Shown: one piece after another, positions 1 through 8,118 of the stretch
Numbering within the stretch: position 1 is the first letter of the stretch
Layout: the number at the start of each line of letters is the position of its first letter
Program-made: the position numbers and the translations under genes
Assembly (NCBI GenBank): GCA_003449595.1
Contig: DMHB01000253.1
Coordinates: 1-10,559, forward strand
DNA from: Microscillaceae bacterium
Lineage (GTDB): Bacteria; Bacteroidota; Bacteroidia; Cytophagales; Microscillaceae
Length of the DNA: 10,559 bases
Direction of reading: 5' to 3'
Notes under the pieces: generated by a model
Seen by the model: the letters and a program-made list of their open reading frames with translations, nothing else
Told to the model about the DNA's origin: nothing
Database searches by the model: none

Positions 1-65
1 AATGATTTAAGTTTTCTATTGCCCCCCTAACACAACCCTGTTCTTTAGATTCTTCCTTGGGTGCT
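1..65. other. Window edge downstream of hldD, no gene assigned
   Basis: This is the short stretch after the hldD stop codon. The leftward strand has one frame open from about position 64 to the edge, but it contains no ATG, so it cannot be called a gene from this window. A run of six C's (24-29) is present. I see no hairpin with a T-run that would terminate hldD. Confidence 0.3.
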
Positions 66-1043
66 TTAAAAATATTTCTGCGGAATCAAGTAACCTTGCA
101 CATAGTCTTGTATGCCTTCTTCTAAGGTAAAAAAGGGCTTTTGGTAGCCTATCTGCTTTAGCTTCTGCATATTGGCTTCAGTAAAATATTGGTATTTGTC
201 GCGGATGTCGGCGGGGGTGTCCACAAAAGAAATATTTTCGGGTTTTTGCATGGCCGCAAACGTATGGCGCGCCAGGTCGAGGAAGGTGCGGGCTTTTCCG
301 CTGCCTAAGTTATAAATGCCCGAATTTTTGCGGTGGTGCATCAAAAACATACAAACTTCTACCACATCTTTTACATATACAAAATCGCGCATTTGTTCGC
401 CATCGGCATATTGCGGGTTGTGCGAACGGAACAATTTTAGCCCGTTGGTCTGCTGAATTTGGTTATAAGCGTGAAAAATTACGGAAGCCATCCTGCCTTT
501 GTGGTACTCGTTGGGGCCATATACATTGAAAAACTTCAAGCCTGCCCAAAAGAAAGGTTTTTCTGCTTGCGCGATGGCCCACAGGTCGAAGTTGTTTTTC
601 GATTCCCCGTAAGGGTTAAGGGGTTTGAGTTTCGGAATGATGTCGTCGTTGTCGTCGTAGCCAAATTCGCCGTCGCCATAAGTAGCCGCCGACGAGGCAT
701 ACACCAATGGAATTTGATACTGACAGCAGAGTTGCCAAATGCGCTGCGTAAAGTGCAAGTTGAGCGCATCAAAAATTTGCACATCAAACTCAGTGGTATC
801 GGTTCGGGCACCAATGTGAAAGATGAACTCTACCTCGTCGGCGTGTTGCGGAAGCCAATCAAAAAAGGCGCTTCTTTCTACGCGGTGCAAAATGGTCTTG
901 CTCTCCAAATTGGCTGCTTTGCCTTGGTTGCGGGCATTGTCCGAAAAATCATCGACCGCGATGATGTAGTTGAAATTGTCTAAGTTCAAGCGCTTGATCA
1001 AGCAGCTACCAATGAACCCAGCAGCACCGGTTACCACTATCAT
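66..1043 (-). CDS. hldD: ADP-L-glycero-D-manno-heptose 6-epimerase
   Basis: This cytosolic NADP-dependent sugar-nucleotide epimerase makes ADP-L-glycero-beta-D-manno-heptose, the heptose donor for LPS inner core. The protein has 325 residues, slightly longer than the roughly 310 of E. coli HldD. It shows the extended short-chain dehydrogenase layout. A Rossmann loop GAAGFIG lies at 6-12, and the acidic pair DD at 31-32 ends strand beta2. ARTDTTE is at 79-85 and SSAATYG at 117-123. The catalytic Y-x-x-x-K is YGESK at 145-149. The family block FNVYGPNEYHKGRMASV at 172-188 includes the Lys (K182) that aligns with the second catalytic base of HldD. The C-terminal part has DIRDKYQYFTEANMQKL at 279-295, which matches the substrate-binding end of HldD rather than GalE. 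The ATG start places the Rossmann motif directly at the N-terminus, as is usual. No other heptose-pathway gene is visible. The gene is divergent from the DUF4836 lipoprotein. Confidence 0.93.
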   Translation of the reverse strand: MIVVTGAAGFIGSCLIKRLNLDNFNYIIAVDDFSDNARNQGKAANLESKTILHRVERSAFFDWLPQHADEVEFIFHIGARTDTTEFDVQIFDALNLHFTQRIWQLCCQYQIPLVYASSAATYGDGEFGYDDNDDIIPKLKPLNPYGESKNNFDLWAIAQAEKPFFWAGLKFFNVYGPNEYHKGRMASVIFHAYNQIQQTNGLKLFRSHNPQYADGEQMRDFVYVKDVVEVCMFLMHHRKNSGIYNLGSGKARTFLDLARHTFAAMQKPENISFVDTPADIRDKYQYFTEANMQKLKQIGYQKPFFTLEEGIQDYVQGYLIPQKYF

Positions 1044-1095
1044 ATTGAAAACTTTGGATTGAATTGAAAAAAAGACAACAAAACGGATTTTGATT

Positions 1096-1103
1096 CAAAC
1101 TTA
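1096..1103 (-). promoter_or_regulatory. Candidate Bacteroidota -7 element for hldD
   Basis: Read on the minus strand this is TAAGTTTG, a full match to the Bacteroidota -7 consensus TAnnTTTG. It would give a leader of roughly 45 bases before the hldD ATG. No TTTG-type -33 element is seen at the expected 19-21 base spacing, so the call rests on one short motif. Confidence 0.35.
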
Positions 1104-1126
1104 CTGATTTTTCAGAAGTTTTTTGA

Positions 1127-1134
1127 TAATTTTG
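1127..1134 (+). promoter_or_regulatory. Candidate Bacteroidota -7 element for the DUF4836 lipoprotein
   Basis: TAATTTTG fully matches TAnnTTTG, in the rightward direction, and would give a leader of roughly 45-50 bases ahead of the ATG at 1188. A -33 TTTG at standard spacing is not evident. The spacer is AT-rich, so chance matches are possible. Confidence 0.35.
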
Positions 1135-1187
1135 ACCTGCTTAAACTATTTTTAACTGCCTTTTCAAAGTAGGAAAACACTTTAATT

Positions 1188-2732
1188 ATGATTCGAAAAA
1201 TAAATCTAACACATTTTTTGTGGGCGGCTCTTATCGCAGTGGGCGTGTGGAGCTGCAAAGGGGGAAGTGCAAAAGTCGATTTTGTACAAATCCCTAAAGA
1301 TGCAGCCTTTGTGCTAAGCATCGATTTCAAAAGCTTGACCACCAAAGGAGAAGGTTGGAAAGAACTCTTGAACGAAAATACAAAAGACCTCTTGAGTTTA
1401 GATAAAAGCAGCGACAAGCTTATCACTAATCTTACCAAAACCGGCATCGATTTCGACAGCAAGGCAGTTGTATTTGGCAAAATGTCGAAAAAAGAAGAAG
1501 AAAATTATGTGGTCGCCGCTTTCAAAATTAAAAGTGAAGCCGATTTTGAAAAAGCCCTGAAAGAAGGAGATGACAAAGCTGAGGTAAAATCGGAAGGAGC
1601 TATCAAATATACCTATGACAAGCGCAATACCTTGGTAGCCTGGGAAAAAGGCATTGCTTTGGTTATTGCTAAAGACAAAAAGACCGAAGAAAAAGTATTG
1701 CTCGACCAATACAAAGCCATCAAGGCCACCCAAGCAAAAGACGGATTGGCGCAAAACAACAAAGAATTTGCCACTTTCAGTCAGCAAGAAAAAGATATTT
1801 TGGCTTGGGTGAATGTGGAAAGCTTGGCTGTTATCGACGAAGAAACAGCGAAGAATGTTAAGAACTTCAAATCGTATGAGCTGGCCTTTAACTTTGAAAA
1901 TGGACAATTGGTAGGCGACTTCGTGTTGAAAACCATCGATAACCCTCCGGCCAACTTGAAGAATTTGTACCGCACAGGGGTCAACAGCAAACTGTCTGGT
2001 TCGGTTGCCCTCGACTCGCCTACTATGCTTTTTAGCGCAGCCTTGGGTATGAAAGAATTACACGAATTGGTCAAAGAAAGTGGTTCGTTGAAGGATCGCG
2101 ATGCGGAAGGAATCCAAAAAGACTTAGATATGACTACCTTAGAACTTTTTGAAATGTTGAGTGGCGATATCATTTTGGCCATCAAAGATGCCAAAATAAA
2201 TTCGGCGATGAAGGGCGATGTAGAACCTGAAGCTGTGATAGCTTTAGGCATTGGCAAAAAAGAATTGGCCGATAAGTTTTTAGCCGCCTTGGTGAAGCGT
2301 AAAGTAATTAAGAAAGAGGACGACAATACCTACGAAGTGGCCGGTGTCGAACCAGCTGACGTTACTTTGGTAGTAAAAAATGATGCGTTGTTTTTTACTT
2401 CTAATGGTGCTTTGAAAGATAACATCGAAAAAGGTGGCAAAGGGTTAGATGCCAACTTCAGCAAACTAACCAGTGGCAATGCTACCGTATTTTTCTTGTC
2501 TAAAGATTTGTTGAAGCAATTAGAAATGTTTTCCGGCCTTTTGGGCAGCGCAGCGTTGAAAGATTTCTTCAGCCACGCCGTACCCGAACTTGAATCGCTA
2601 ACGGTTACAAGCTTGCCGTTTAAAAATAATCGTTTTGAGGCTAAAATGGTGTTGCAAATGACCAATAAAAATCAGAATGCCTTGGCTACAATGGTACAAA
2701 TTGCCAAGAAATTTTCTAAGAAGCCTGCTTAA
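1188..2732 (+). CDS. DUF4836-like family lipoprotein
   Basis: This is a 514-residue protein of unknown function that I assign to the DUF4836-type lipoproteins of Bacteroidota. It begins with a short basic N-terminus, a hydrophobic stretch (about 10-21) and a lipobox ending VWSC, with lipidation predicted at C23. It is therefore expected to be membrane-anchored in the periplasm or on the outer membrane. The mature part opens with VDFVQIPKDAAFVLSIDFKS (30-49), the 'IPKDA ... V' start typical of that family, in which a repeated alpha/beta unit recurs. A second similar unit appears near PPANLKNLYRTGVNSKLSGS, and the third region contains GDIILAIKDAK. The protein is very rich in Lys, Glu and Asp and has only one Cys, the lipidated one. 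No catalytic motif is recognisable. It is a single-gene unit with its own candidate promoter and a strong terminator. The family assignment is from memory of the N-terminal pattern, so the alternative is a generic Bacteroidota lipoprotein. Confidence 0.75.
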   Translation: MIRKINLTHFLWAALIAVGVWSCKGGSAKVDFVQIPKDAAFVLSIDFKSLTTKGEGWKELLNENTKDLLSLDKSSDKLITNLTKTGIDFDSKAVVFGKMSKKEEENYVVAAFKIKSEADFEKALKEGDDKAEVKSEGAIKYTYDKRNTLVAWEKGIALVIAKDKKTEEKVLLDQYKAIKATQAKDGLAQNNKEFATFSQQEKDILAWVNVESLAVIDEETAKNVKNFKSYELAFNFENGQLVGDFVLKTIDNPPANLKNLYRTGVNSKLSGSVALDSPTMLFSAALGMKELHELVKESGSLKDRDAEGIQKDLDMTTLELFEMLSGDIILAIKDAKINSAMKGDVEPEAVIALGIGKKELADKFLAALVKRKVIKKEDDNTYEVAGVEPADVTLVVKNDALFFTSNGALKDNIEKGGKGLDANFSKLTSGNATVFFLSKDLLKQLEMFSGLLGSAALKDFFSHAVPELESLTVTSLPFKNNRFEAKMVLQMTNKNQNALATMVQIAKKFSKKPA

Positions 2733-2758
2733 TTGGCTTTCTGCATAGCAATTTTCAC

Positions 2759-2787
2759 AAAGCCCCGAAGCAAACGGGGCTTTTTTT
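2759..2787 (+). terminator. Rho-independent terminator after the DUF4836 lipoprotein gene
   Basis: A 9-bp perfect stem (AAAGCCCCG at 2759-2767 pairing with CGGGGCTTT at 2775-2783) closes a 7-base loop. It is followed by a run of seven T's (2781-2787, partly in the stem). It lies 26 bases after the stop codon and ahead of the next rightward gene, so that gene should have its own promoter. Confidence 0.92.
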
Positions 2788-2843
2788 ATGTTAGCTGCTT
2801 GCCAAGTTTTTCGTAAATTAAAGGCTCACTTCACTATCCACCT

Positions 2844-4631
2844 ATGCCTCATCGACTGCTACCGACTCTTTTATGGTTTGTTAGGGTTCTCATCATCGCT
2901 TTTATTGTAATCAATCATCTTGGCTTGTTAGCCGTTTGCTGGTTGTTGCCCTACGAGCAATTTGTCGAGCTGTTGTTGTCATTCTATGGCAAAACCGAGC
3001 TTCTGGAAGCAGTACAAGCCAAGTGGCTTACTTTTGAAAAATTTCAAATCGTTCGGTGGTTTGCCTTGCTAAGTCTTACCATTAGTTTTTCTGTTATCCG
3101 GCAATGGCTTTGGACGCAGGCCACGTTTCAGCAGTTGTTCAAGCCATTGGGGGCTTTTTTTGGGCATACAGTATGGCTCTGGCAGCAACTTGACAAATCG
3201 CAAAAACGAGGGTTTTGCCTCAGCATAGGGTTTATTTTGGCTTATCGGTTAGGGGTAGCTTTTTATTTTCCGGTTTTAATCGACGAAGCCTTTAGCTTTG
3301 TCTATTTCGTGAAGCAAGGGCCATTGGTTACGGCGGCTTATTATCCCGGGCCCAACAATCATATTTTTTACAACCTTATCGCGGCAGCGGCCTACAAAAT
3401 TATCCCCCATCCCGAAGTCGCTATGCGGGTGGTTTCTGGTTTTTTTGGCCTGATGACTTTGGGCTTGTTGGGCGTTTGGCTTTTGCGAAAAGTTGGCTAT
3501 TGGGCAACAATGGTGGCTATTTGGGTGCTGGCTTTTTTGCCCTACGAGTTGATTTATAGCGTACAAGGGCGTGGGTATAGTTTACAGGTATTTTTGTTTT
3601 TGTGGGGATGGATTAGCTTTCAGCACTATTATGCCGGTTATACGCCCCATTATTGGCGGCAATCTTGGATAGCAGCGATGATACTGAGCCTTTACACCCT
3701 ACCCTCGTCCCTCTATTTTTTCCTTAGCTTGGGGGTTTGGGCAAGCTTTTCGGTGTCCCGATCCAAGTTGCTCCTCTTCTTTAAAGATGCAGTCTGGATC
3801 GTTATGCTGAGTTTTATGCTCTATTTTCCGGTATTTTTGATAAGCGGTTGGCGAACCGTAGTACAGAACGATTGGGTAGTACGTTTGCCTTGGGGCGTAT
3901 GGCTGTCGAAATTCCCGCTTTACTTTGTCAATGTCTGGAACGATTTGCTGATAGACAACATAGGTATTTTATTCCCTTTGTTGGGATTTACGATGGTGGG
4001 ATGGCTGCTGAACTACAAAAAAGTGCGCTTGCAACATAGCCGGTTGATGGTTCAGGCCATCTTTTTGATTGCTTTCCCTTGGGTATTGCTATGGGTGCAA
4101 GGCGTATTGCCTCCGGCGCGCATCTGGATCTATTTGTCTGTTCCGGCAGTGGTGCTATTGGCCTGCGTGTTGCGCTATACTTTGCAGCCTCCCTACCGCC
4201 TCAGGGCAGTATTTTTGGTTGGTCTGCTGATAGCCCTCACCACAACTGTATGGATACAAGCCATCCGATACCACGACGAAGTGCCCCAACAGTTTGCAGC
4301 CAGCATTGCCAAATCGGGCAAGTTTCAGCAAATCTATGCCAACGAAGACCACTACCGCGTGATGCTGGCGTATGAATTTGCCCGACGAAACCAACCCTTG
4401 GAAATGGCAACAGGGTTTGCCCCTTCAGGGGTAAAGCGCTACGATTTAGTGGTGTTGAGCAAGTCGCAACCCTTGCCCCATCATTGGCCAAGCGATCAGT
4501 ACACGCTTTTCTGGGAAAATAAGCAAGTGCAGGCTTATACACCTCCGCGAAAGCCGACAAGATTTGTCTTTTATCATCCACAAAAAGATTTTAGTTTTGC
4601 ATTACTTTTTCCTCAATATATGCCCTTATGA
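2844..4631 (+). CDS. Polytopic membrane glycosyltransferase, GT39/ArnT-like
   Basis: This is a 595-residue inner-membrane protein with about ten or more hydrophobic segments (for example around 10-35, 70-90, 124-145, 198-214, 221-238, 277-300, 315-335, 372-390, 403-420, 427-443 and 453-471) and a soluble C-terminal tail of about 115 residues. Family-type features of polyprenyl-phosphate-dependent GT-C enzymes are visible. There is an acidic pair in IDEAFS (D147, E148) in the first outer loop, then YYPGPNNHIFYN (166-177). An Arg follows in MRVVSGFFG (194-202), and QGRGYSLQ is at 241-248. Such enzymes move a sugar from a lipid carrier to lipid A, glycan or protein acceptors on the outer face of the inner membrane. 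The substrate cannot be told from sequence. Its stop codon overlaps the purL start (ATGA), suggesting translational coupling, although no functional link is obvious. A non-enzymatic GT-C-like membrane protein is the main alternative. Confidence 0.7.
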   Translation: MPHRLLPTLLWFVRVLIIAFIVINHLGLLAVCWLLPYEQFVELLLSFYGKTELLEAVQAKWLTFEKFQIVRWFALLSLTISFSVIRQWLWTQATFQQLFKPLGAFFGHTVWLWQQLDKSQKRGFCLSIGFILAYRLGVAFYFPVLIDEAFSFVYFVKQGPLVTAAYYPGPNNHIFYNLIAAAAYKIIPHPEVAMRVVSGFFGLMTLGLLGVWLLRKVGYWATMVAIWVLAFLPYELIYSVQGRGYSLQVFLFLWGWISFQHYYAGYTPHYWRQSWIAAMILSLYTLPSSLYFFLSLGVWASFSVSRSKLLLFFKDAVWIVMLSFMLYFPVFLISGWRTVVQNDWVVRLPWGVWLSKFPLYFVNVWNDLLIDNIGILFPLLGFTMVGWLLNYKKVRLQHSRLMVQAIFLIAFPWVLLWVQGVLPPARIWIYLSVPAVVLLACVLRYTLQPPYRLRAVFLVGLLIALTTTVWIQAIRYHDEVPQQFAASIAKSGKFQQIYANEDHYRVMLAYEFARRNQPLEMATGFAPSGVKRYDLVVLSKSQPLPHHWPSDQYTLFWENKQVQAYTPPRKPTRFVFYHPQKDFSFALLFPQYMPL

Positions 4632-6895
4632 CCACCGAAGCCACCGCCCTCCAATTAGGATTGACCGCCGAAGAGTACCAAAAAATTATTGAATTAATGG
4701 GGCGTGTGCCCAACTTTACCGAACTCAGCGCCTTTTCCGTGATGTGGTCTGAACATTGTTGCTACAAAAACTCTATCCGTTGGCTCAAAACCCTGCCTAA
4801 AAGCTCTCCCAAAATGTTGGCCGAAGCGGGCGAAGAAAATGCGGGCTTGGTCGATATTGGCGGCGGTTTGGCTTGTGCCTTCAAAATCGAGTCGCATAAC
4901 CACCCTTCTGCCATCGAGCCATACCAAGGAGCAGCCACCGGCGTAGGAGGCATCAACCGCGATATTTTCACGATGGGCGCACGGCCTATTGCCCAAATGA
5001 ACACCTTGCGCTTTGGCGACATTGCCCTGCCCCGCAACCAGCACCTTATCAAAGGCGTGGTTAAAGGCATTGGCGATTATGGCAACGCTTTCGGTGTCCC
5101 GACGGTAGGAGGCGAAGTGTTTTTCGACCCTTGTTACAATACCAATCCATTGGTCAATGCCTTTTCTGCTGGCATTGTAGCCACTGATAAAATCGCCAGC
5201 GCCATTGCCTATGGCGAAGGCAATCCGGTCTTCATTGTAGGCTCGGCCACCGGCAAAGACGGCATCCACGGCGCTGCTTTTGCCTCCAAAGACATCAGCG
5301 AGGACTCTATCAAAGATTTGCCCGCCGTACAAGTGGGCGACCCTTTTCAGGAAAAACTCTTGCTCGAAGCTACTTTAGAAGTCATCGCCACCGGCCATAT
5401 TGTGGGTATGCAAGATATGGGTGCTGCCGGTATCATTTGTTCTACTTCGGAAATGAGCGCCAAAGGGCAGCATGGAATGGACATAGATTTAGACAAAGTG
5501 CCTTTGCGCCAAGCCCAAATGCAGCCATTTGAAATTTTGCTTTCCGAATCGCAAGAGCGGATGTTGGTAGTGGTCAAAAAAGGCTTCGAAGCCGAAGTCA
5601 TCCGAATCTATGACAAATGGGACTTGCACTGCGTACAAATAGGCGAGGTGAAAACCCATACCCACGTGCGTTTTTTCAAAGCTGGCGAACTCGTAGCCGA
5701 CATTCCTGCCCAAGCCTTGGTGTTGGGGGGCGATGCGCCGATTTATGACCGCCCTTACACCGAGCCGCCTTACTTCCAACAAGCCCAACAGTTCGACATA
5801 CAGCAAGTCAAAGAACCAACACAATTAGCTGATTTACAAGCCATTGCCAAGTATTTGCTTGCGCACCCCAACATAGCCTCCAAAAAATGGGTCTATGAGC
5901 AATACGATTCGATGGTGGGCACTGCCAACGGTTCGACCAATGCCCCTGCTGATGCAGCAGTAGTACTGGTAAAAGGCAGCTTATTTGGCAAGTCAAATCT
6001 TACCAAAAGCTTGGTGATGAGTGTCGATTGCAATGGCCGCTACGTACATGCCAACCCCGAAGTGGGGGCAATGATTGCCGTTTGCGAGTCGGCGCGCAAT
6101 GTGGTTTGTGCCGGGGGCGAGCCGGTGGCCATTACCAACAACCTGAATTTCGGAAACCCACTGAACACCGAAGTATATTGGCAGTTTGTAGGAACTATCA
6201 ATGGAATTACCCAAGCCTGTATCCAATTAGGCACTCCGGTAACCGGTGGAAACGTAAGTTTTTACAACCAATCGGCCTCGGTGGGGAAGGCCGGTGGCGA
6301 TGTCAACAACGCCGTTTTTCCAACGCCTACTATCGGTATGTTGGGCTTGATGGATGATCTGACCCACCAAACGACCTTAGATTTCAAACAATCCGGCGAC
6401 TGGGTTTACCTGATAGGCCAAAGCCACAACGATATTGGCTGCTCAGAATATGTGTATAGCTATTGCCAAGTGAAACTTTCGCCTGCGCCACATTTCGACT
6501 TAGAAACAGAGTTCCAATTGCAGCAAATCGTCAAAACGCTCATCCGGAAAGGGGTCTTAGCTTCCGCCCACGATGTATCGGACGGGGGTTTGTTGGTAGC
6601 CTTGGCCGAATCGATGATGCCTCGTGGTTTGGGCGTTGACCTGCAAATCAGCCTTCCTCAAGGGGTGCGGGCTGATGCTTTTTGGTTTGGCGAAAGCCAA
6701 AGCCGCGTGGTGGTATCGGTCAGCCCACAGCAACAGGCTGCATTTGAGGCAGCTTTACAGCAAGCGGCCTTTCCTTTTCAACGTTTGGGTCGTGTGGCAG
6801 GCAGTGCTTTCCAAGTGAACGGCGAAACTTGGTTCGACTGTGCCGAAGCCCTGACTTGGTACGAACAGACTTTGCCTTCTTTCTTGAGCGCTTAA
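4628..6895 (+). CDS. purL: Phosphoribosylformylglycinamidine synthase subunit PurL (short form)
   Basis: This is the synthetase subunit of FGAM synthase, step 4 of purine synthesis, which converts FGAR, ATP and ammonia to FGAM in the cytosol. At 755 residues it is the short PurL type, which needs separate PurQ (glutaminase) and PurS. Neither is in the window. The N-terminal motif MWSEHCCYKNS starts at M39 and contains the catalytic-type H43. The nucleotide and Mg-binding block IESHNHPSAIEPYQGAATGV (87-106) is followed by GGINRDIFTMGARP (107-120). GGEVFFD and the second half, with AVCESARNVVCAGGEPVAIT, TGGNVSFYNQ and ASAHDVSDGGLLVALAESMM, show the duplicated AIRS-like (PurM-like) N and C domains. 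No motif appears damaged. The start ATG overlaps the stop of the upstream membrane glycosyltransferase gene (ATGA), and the leader is the end of that gene. It converges on the kinase gene, with only eight bases between the two stops and no visible terminator hairpin in the gap. Confidence 0.96.
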   Translation: MTTEATALQLGLTAEEYQKIIELMGRVPNFTELSAFSVMWSEHCCYKNSIRWLKTLPKSSPKMLAEAGEENAGLVDIGGGLACAFKIESHNHPSAIEPYQGAATGVGGINRDIFTMGARPIAQMNTLRFGDIALPRNQHLIKGVVKGIGDYGNAFGVPTVGGEVFFDPCYNTNPLVNAFSAGIVATDKIASAIAYGEGNPVFIVGSATGKDGIHGAAFASKDISEDSIKDLPAVQVGDPFQEKLLLEATLEVIATGHIVGMQDMGAAGIICSTSEMSAKGQHGMDIDLDKVPLRQAQMQPFEILLSESQERMLVVVKKGFEAEVIRIYDKWDLHCVQIGEVKTHTHVRFFKAGELVADIPAQALVLGGDAPIYDRPYTEPPYFQQAQQFDIQQVKEPTQLADLQAIAKYLLAHPNIASKKWVYEQYDSMVGTANGSTNAPADAAVVLVKGSLFGKSNLTKSLVMSVDCNGRYVHANPEVGAMIAVCESARNVVCAGGEPVAITNNLNFGNPLNTEVYWQFVGTINGITQACIQLGTPVTGGNVSFYNQSASVGKAGGDVNNAVFPTPTIGMLGLMDDLTHQTTLDFKQSGDWVYLIGQSHNDIGCSEYVYSYCQVKLSPAPHFDLETEFQLQQIVKTLIRKGVLASAHDVSDGGLLVALAESMMPRGLGVDLQISLPQGVRADAFWFGESQSRVVVSVSPQQQAAFEAALQQAAFPFQRLGRVAGSAFQVNGETWFDCAEALTWYEQTLPSFLSA

Positions 6896-6903
6896 GCCGA
6901 GGA

Positions 6904-7974
6904 TTAAAAATTACTGATTTTTCCGGTCTGTATGGTTTGCAAACCCAATTGGAAGAAAATCTTGTCCCATCCTTTCAAGCCACCCAGGCGTTGGTCTTGG
7001 GTATATCCTTTGTGAAACCGGTAGTATAGTTGCTGCACGATGACGGCGTTCCGGTAGCAAGTCAGGGCATAATAAAAGGGGATGTGGGTGATTTTGGACT
7101 TGGTTTTTTCTTCATAGCATTCCAACAACTCGCGCCGGTTGAAACTACCTGCTTGTTTGGTAGCAAAAGTGTTGAGGGCATCATACTCACCTTTTTCGAC
7201 CCAGTAGCCTAAAGTAGCAGCCAAATCGCAATACACGTCGCCAACGGTAGCCATTTCCCAATCAAGCACCGCCACAATGCTATTCATTTGGTCGGCACTA
7301 TACATAATGTTGTCAAATTTGTAGTCGTTGTGGATAATGCCAATTTTACTTTCACTGGGGATGTGCGCCCATAGCCAATCGGCCAATTGTTGGGCTTCGG
7401 ACACATCGCCCAAGGCTACGTGCTGGTAGCGTTCGGTAGCCCCTTTGATTTGCCTTGCCAGAAATCCTTCGGGTTTGCCCATTTGAATCAGCCCACTGGC
7501 ATAGACATCGATTTGGTGTAAATCGATGAGATTGTCCACAAAAAGTTCACACAGTTGGCGCATTTTTGTCGGAGTAAGCGCAATGCCTTCGGGTGGGTGG
7601 TTGCGCAATACAATTCCTTTCTTACGTTCCATCACATAAAAAGGAGTGCCAATCACTTGTTTGTCATCGCAGTAATGCAAAGGCTGCGGCACTTTGTCAT
7701 ACACCGGATGCAGCAGCGATAAATACTGAAACTCGCGCCCCATATTGTGGGCATTTTTCAGTTCTTCGGCTCCAAAGGGTGGGCGGCGGAGCACCAGCTC
7801 ACGGTTGCCAAAATTGAGCAAGTAGGTTAAATTGGAATGCCCTCCCGGAAATTGTAAAATGGTCAGAGCATCTTGCGGGGCGTTGAACACTGTCTGAAGA
7901 TAAGTTTGCAAGGCAGCTTGGTTCAGTTCTTCCCCTGCTCGAATTTCGCTGCGGGCTTCATCTAATGTTGACAT
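6904..7974 (-). CDS. APH-fold phosphotransferase family protein, ACAD10 kinase-domain type
   Basis: This is a 356-residue cytosolic protein with the aminoglycoside-phosphotransferase/choline-kinase fold, closest in pattern to the kinase domain of acyl-CoA dehydrogenase 10 (ACAD10) and its bacterial relatives. Visible motifs run in order. The glycine-rich loop is FPGGHSNLTYLL (42-53). The ATP-binding strand is ELVLRRPPFG (59-68). A hinge PFYVMERKKG is at 111-120. The catalytic loop is HNDYKFDN (215-222), with D217 as the likely base and N222 as a metal ligand. The metal-binding motif is LDWEMATVGD (237-246), corresponding to the DFG position. All key residues are intact. Relatives phosphorylate 4-hydroxyacids or hydroxyacyl-CoAs in fatty-acid catabolism, but the substrate here is not known and no acyl-CoA dehydrogenase gene lies beside it. 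It is divergent from the CAP lipoprotein gene. A true antibiotic-resistance phosphotransferase is unlikely given the ACAD10-type LRRPP strand. Confidence 0.87.
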   Translation of the reverse strand: MSTLDEARSEIRAGEELNQAALQTYLQTVFNAPQDALTILQFPGGHSNLTYLLNFGNRELVLRRPPFGAEELKNAHNMGREFQYLSLLHPVYDKVPQPLHYCDDKQVIGTPFYVMERKKGIVLRNHPPEGIALTPTKMRQLCELFVDNLIDLHQIDVYASGLIQMGKPEGFLARQIKGATERYQHVALGDVSEAQQLADWLWAHIPSESKIGIIHNDYKFDNIMYSADQMNSIVAVLDWEMATVGDVYCDLAATLGYWVEKGEYDALNTFATKQAGSFNRRELLECYEEKTKSKITHIPFYYALTCYRNAVIVQQLYYRFHKGYTQDQRLGGLKGWDKIFFQLGLQTIQTGKISNF

Positions 7975-8016
7975 ACAATCGTTGATAATGTAGTGTTTGT
8001 TTGGTAATTTTAAGCA

Positions 8017-8028
8017 CCTGTTTACAGG
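8017..8028. promoter_or_regulatory. Imperfect inverted repeat in a divergent promoter region
   Basis: CCTGTTTACAGG is a palindrome with arms CCTGT and ACAGG around TT. Pairing extends imperfectly outward: AAGC with CTT around one bulged A, then a T-run against an A-run to about 8008-8037. It sits between two divergent genes (starts at 7974 and 8119), so it is more likely an operator or cruciform than a terminator. No known regulator consensus is recognised. The rest of the 144-base spacer shows no clear TAnnTTTG element. Confidence 0.3.
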
Positions 8029-8118
8029 CTTATAAAATTACAACCTTCTGAGCGCAAGAAAGCAAAACAGGCTAAACTAATCCAAGAGAATACCGTTATA
8101 AATCCAAAATTCAGCTTT

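Noticed and set aside
4694..5332. Long leftward frame opposite purL (212 codons), with similar frames opposite hldD and the lipoprotein gene
   Set aside because: These are mirror frames of well-supported genes, with no recognisable domains and low-complexity or unnatural composition.
6896..6903. A shared terminator between the convergent purL and kinase genes
   Set aside because: The gap is only eight bases, and no GC-rich stem with a T-run is visible around it.
8008..8037. Hairpin as a terminator
   Set aside because: It lies between two divergent gene starts, and no gene ends there.
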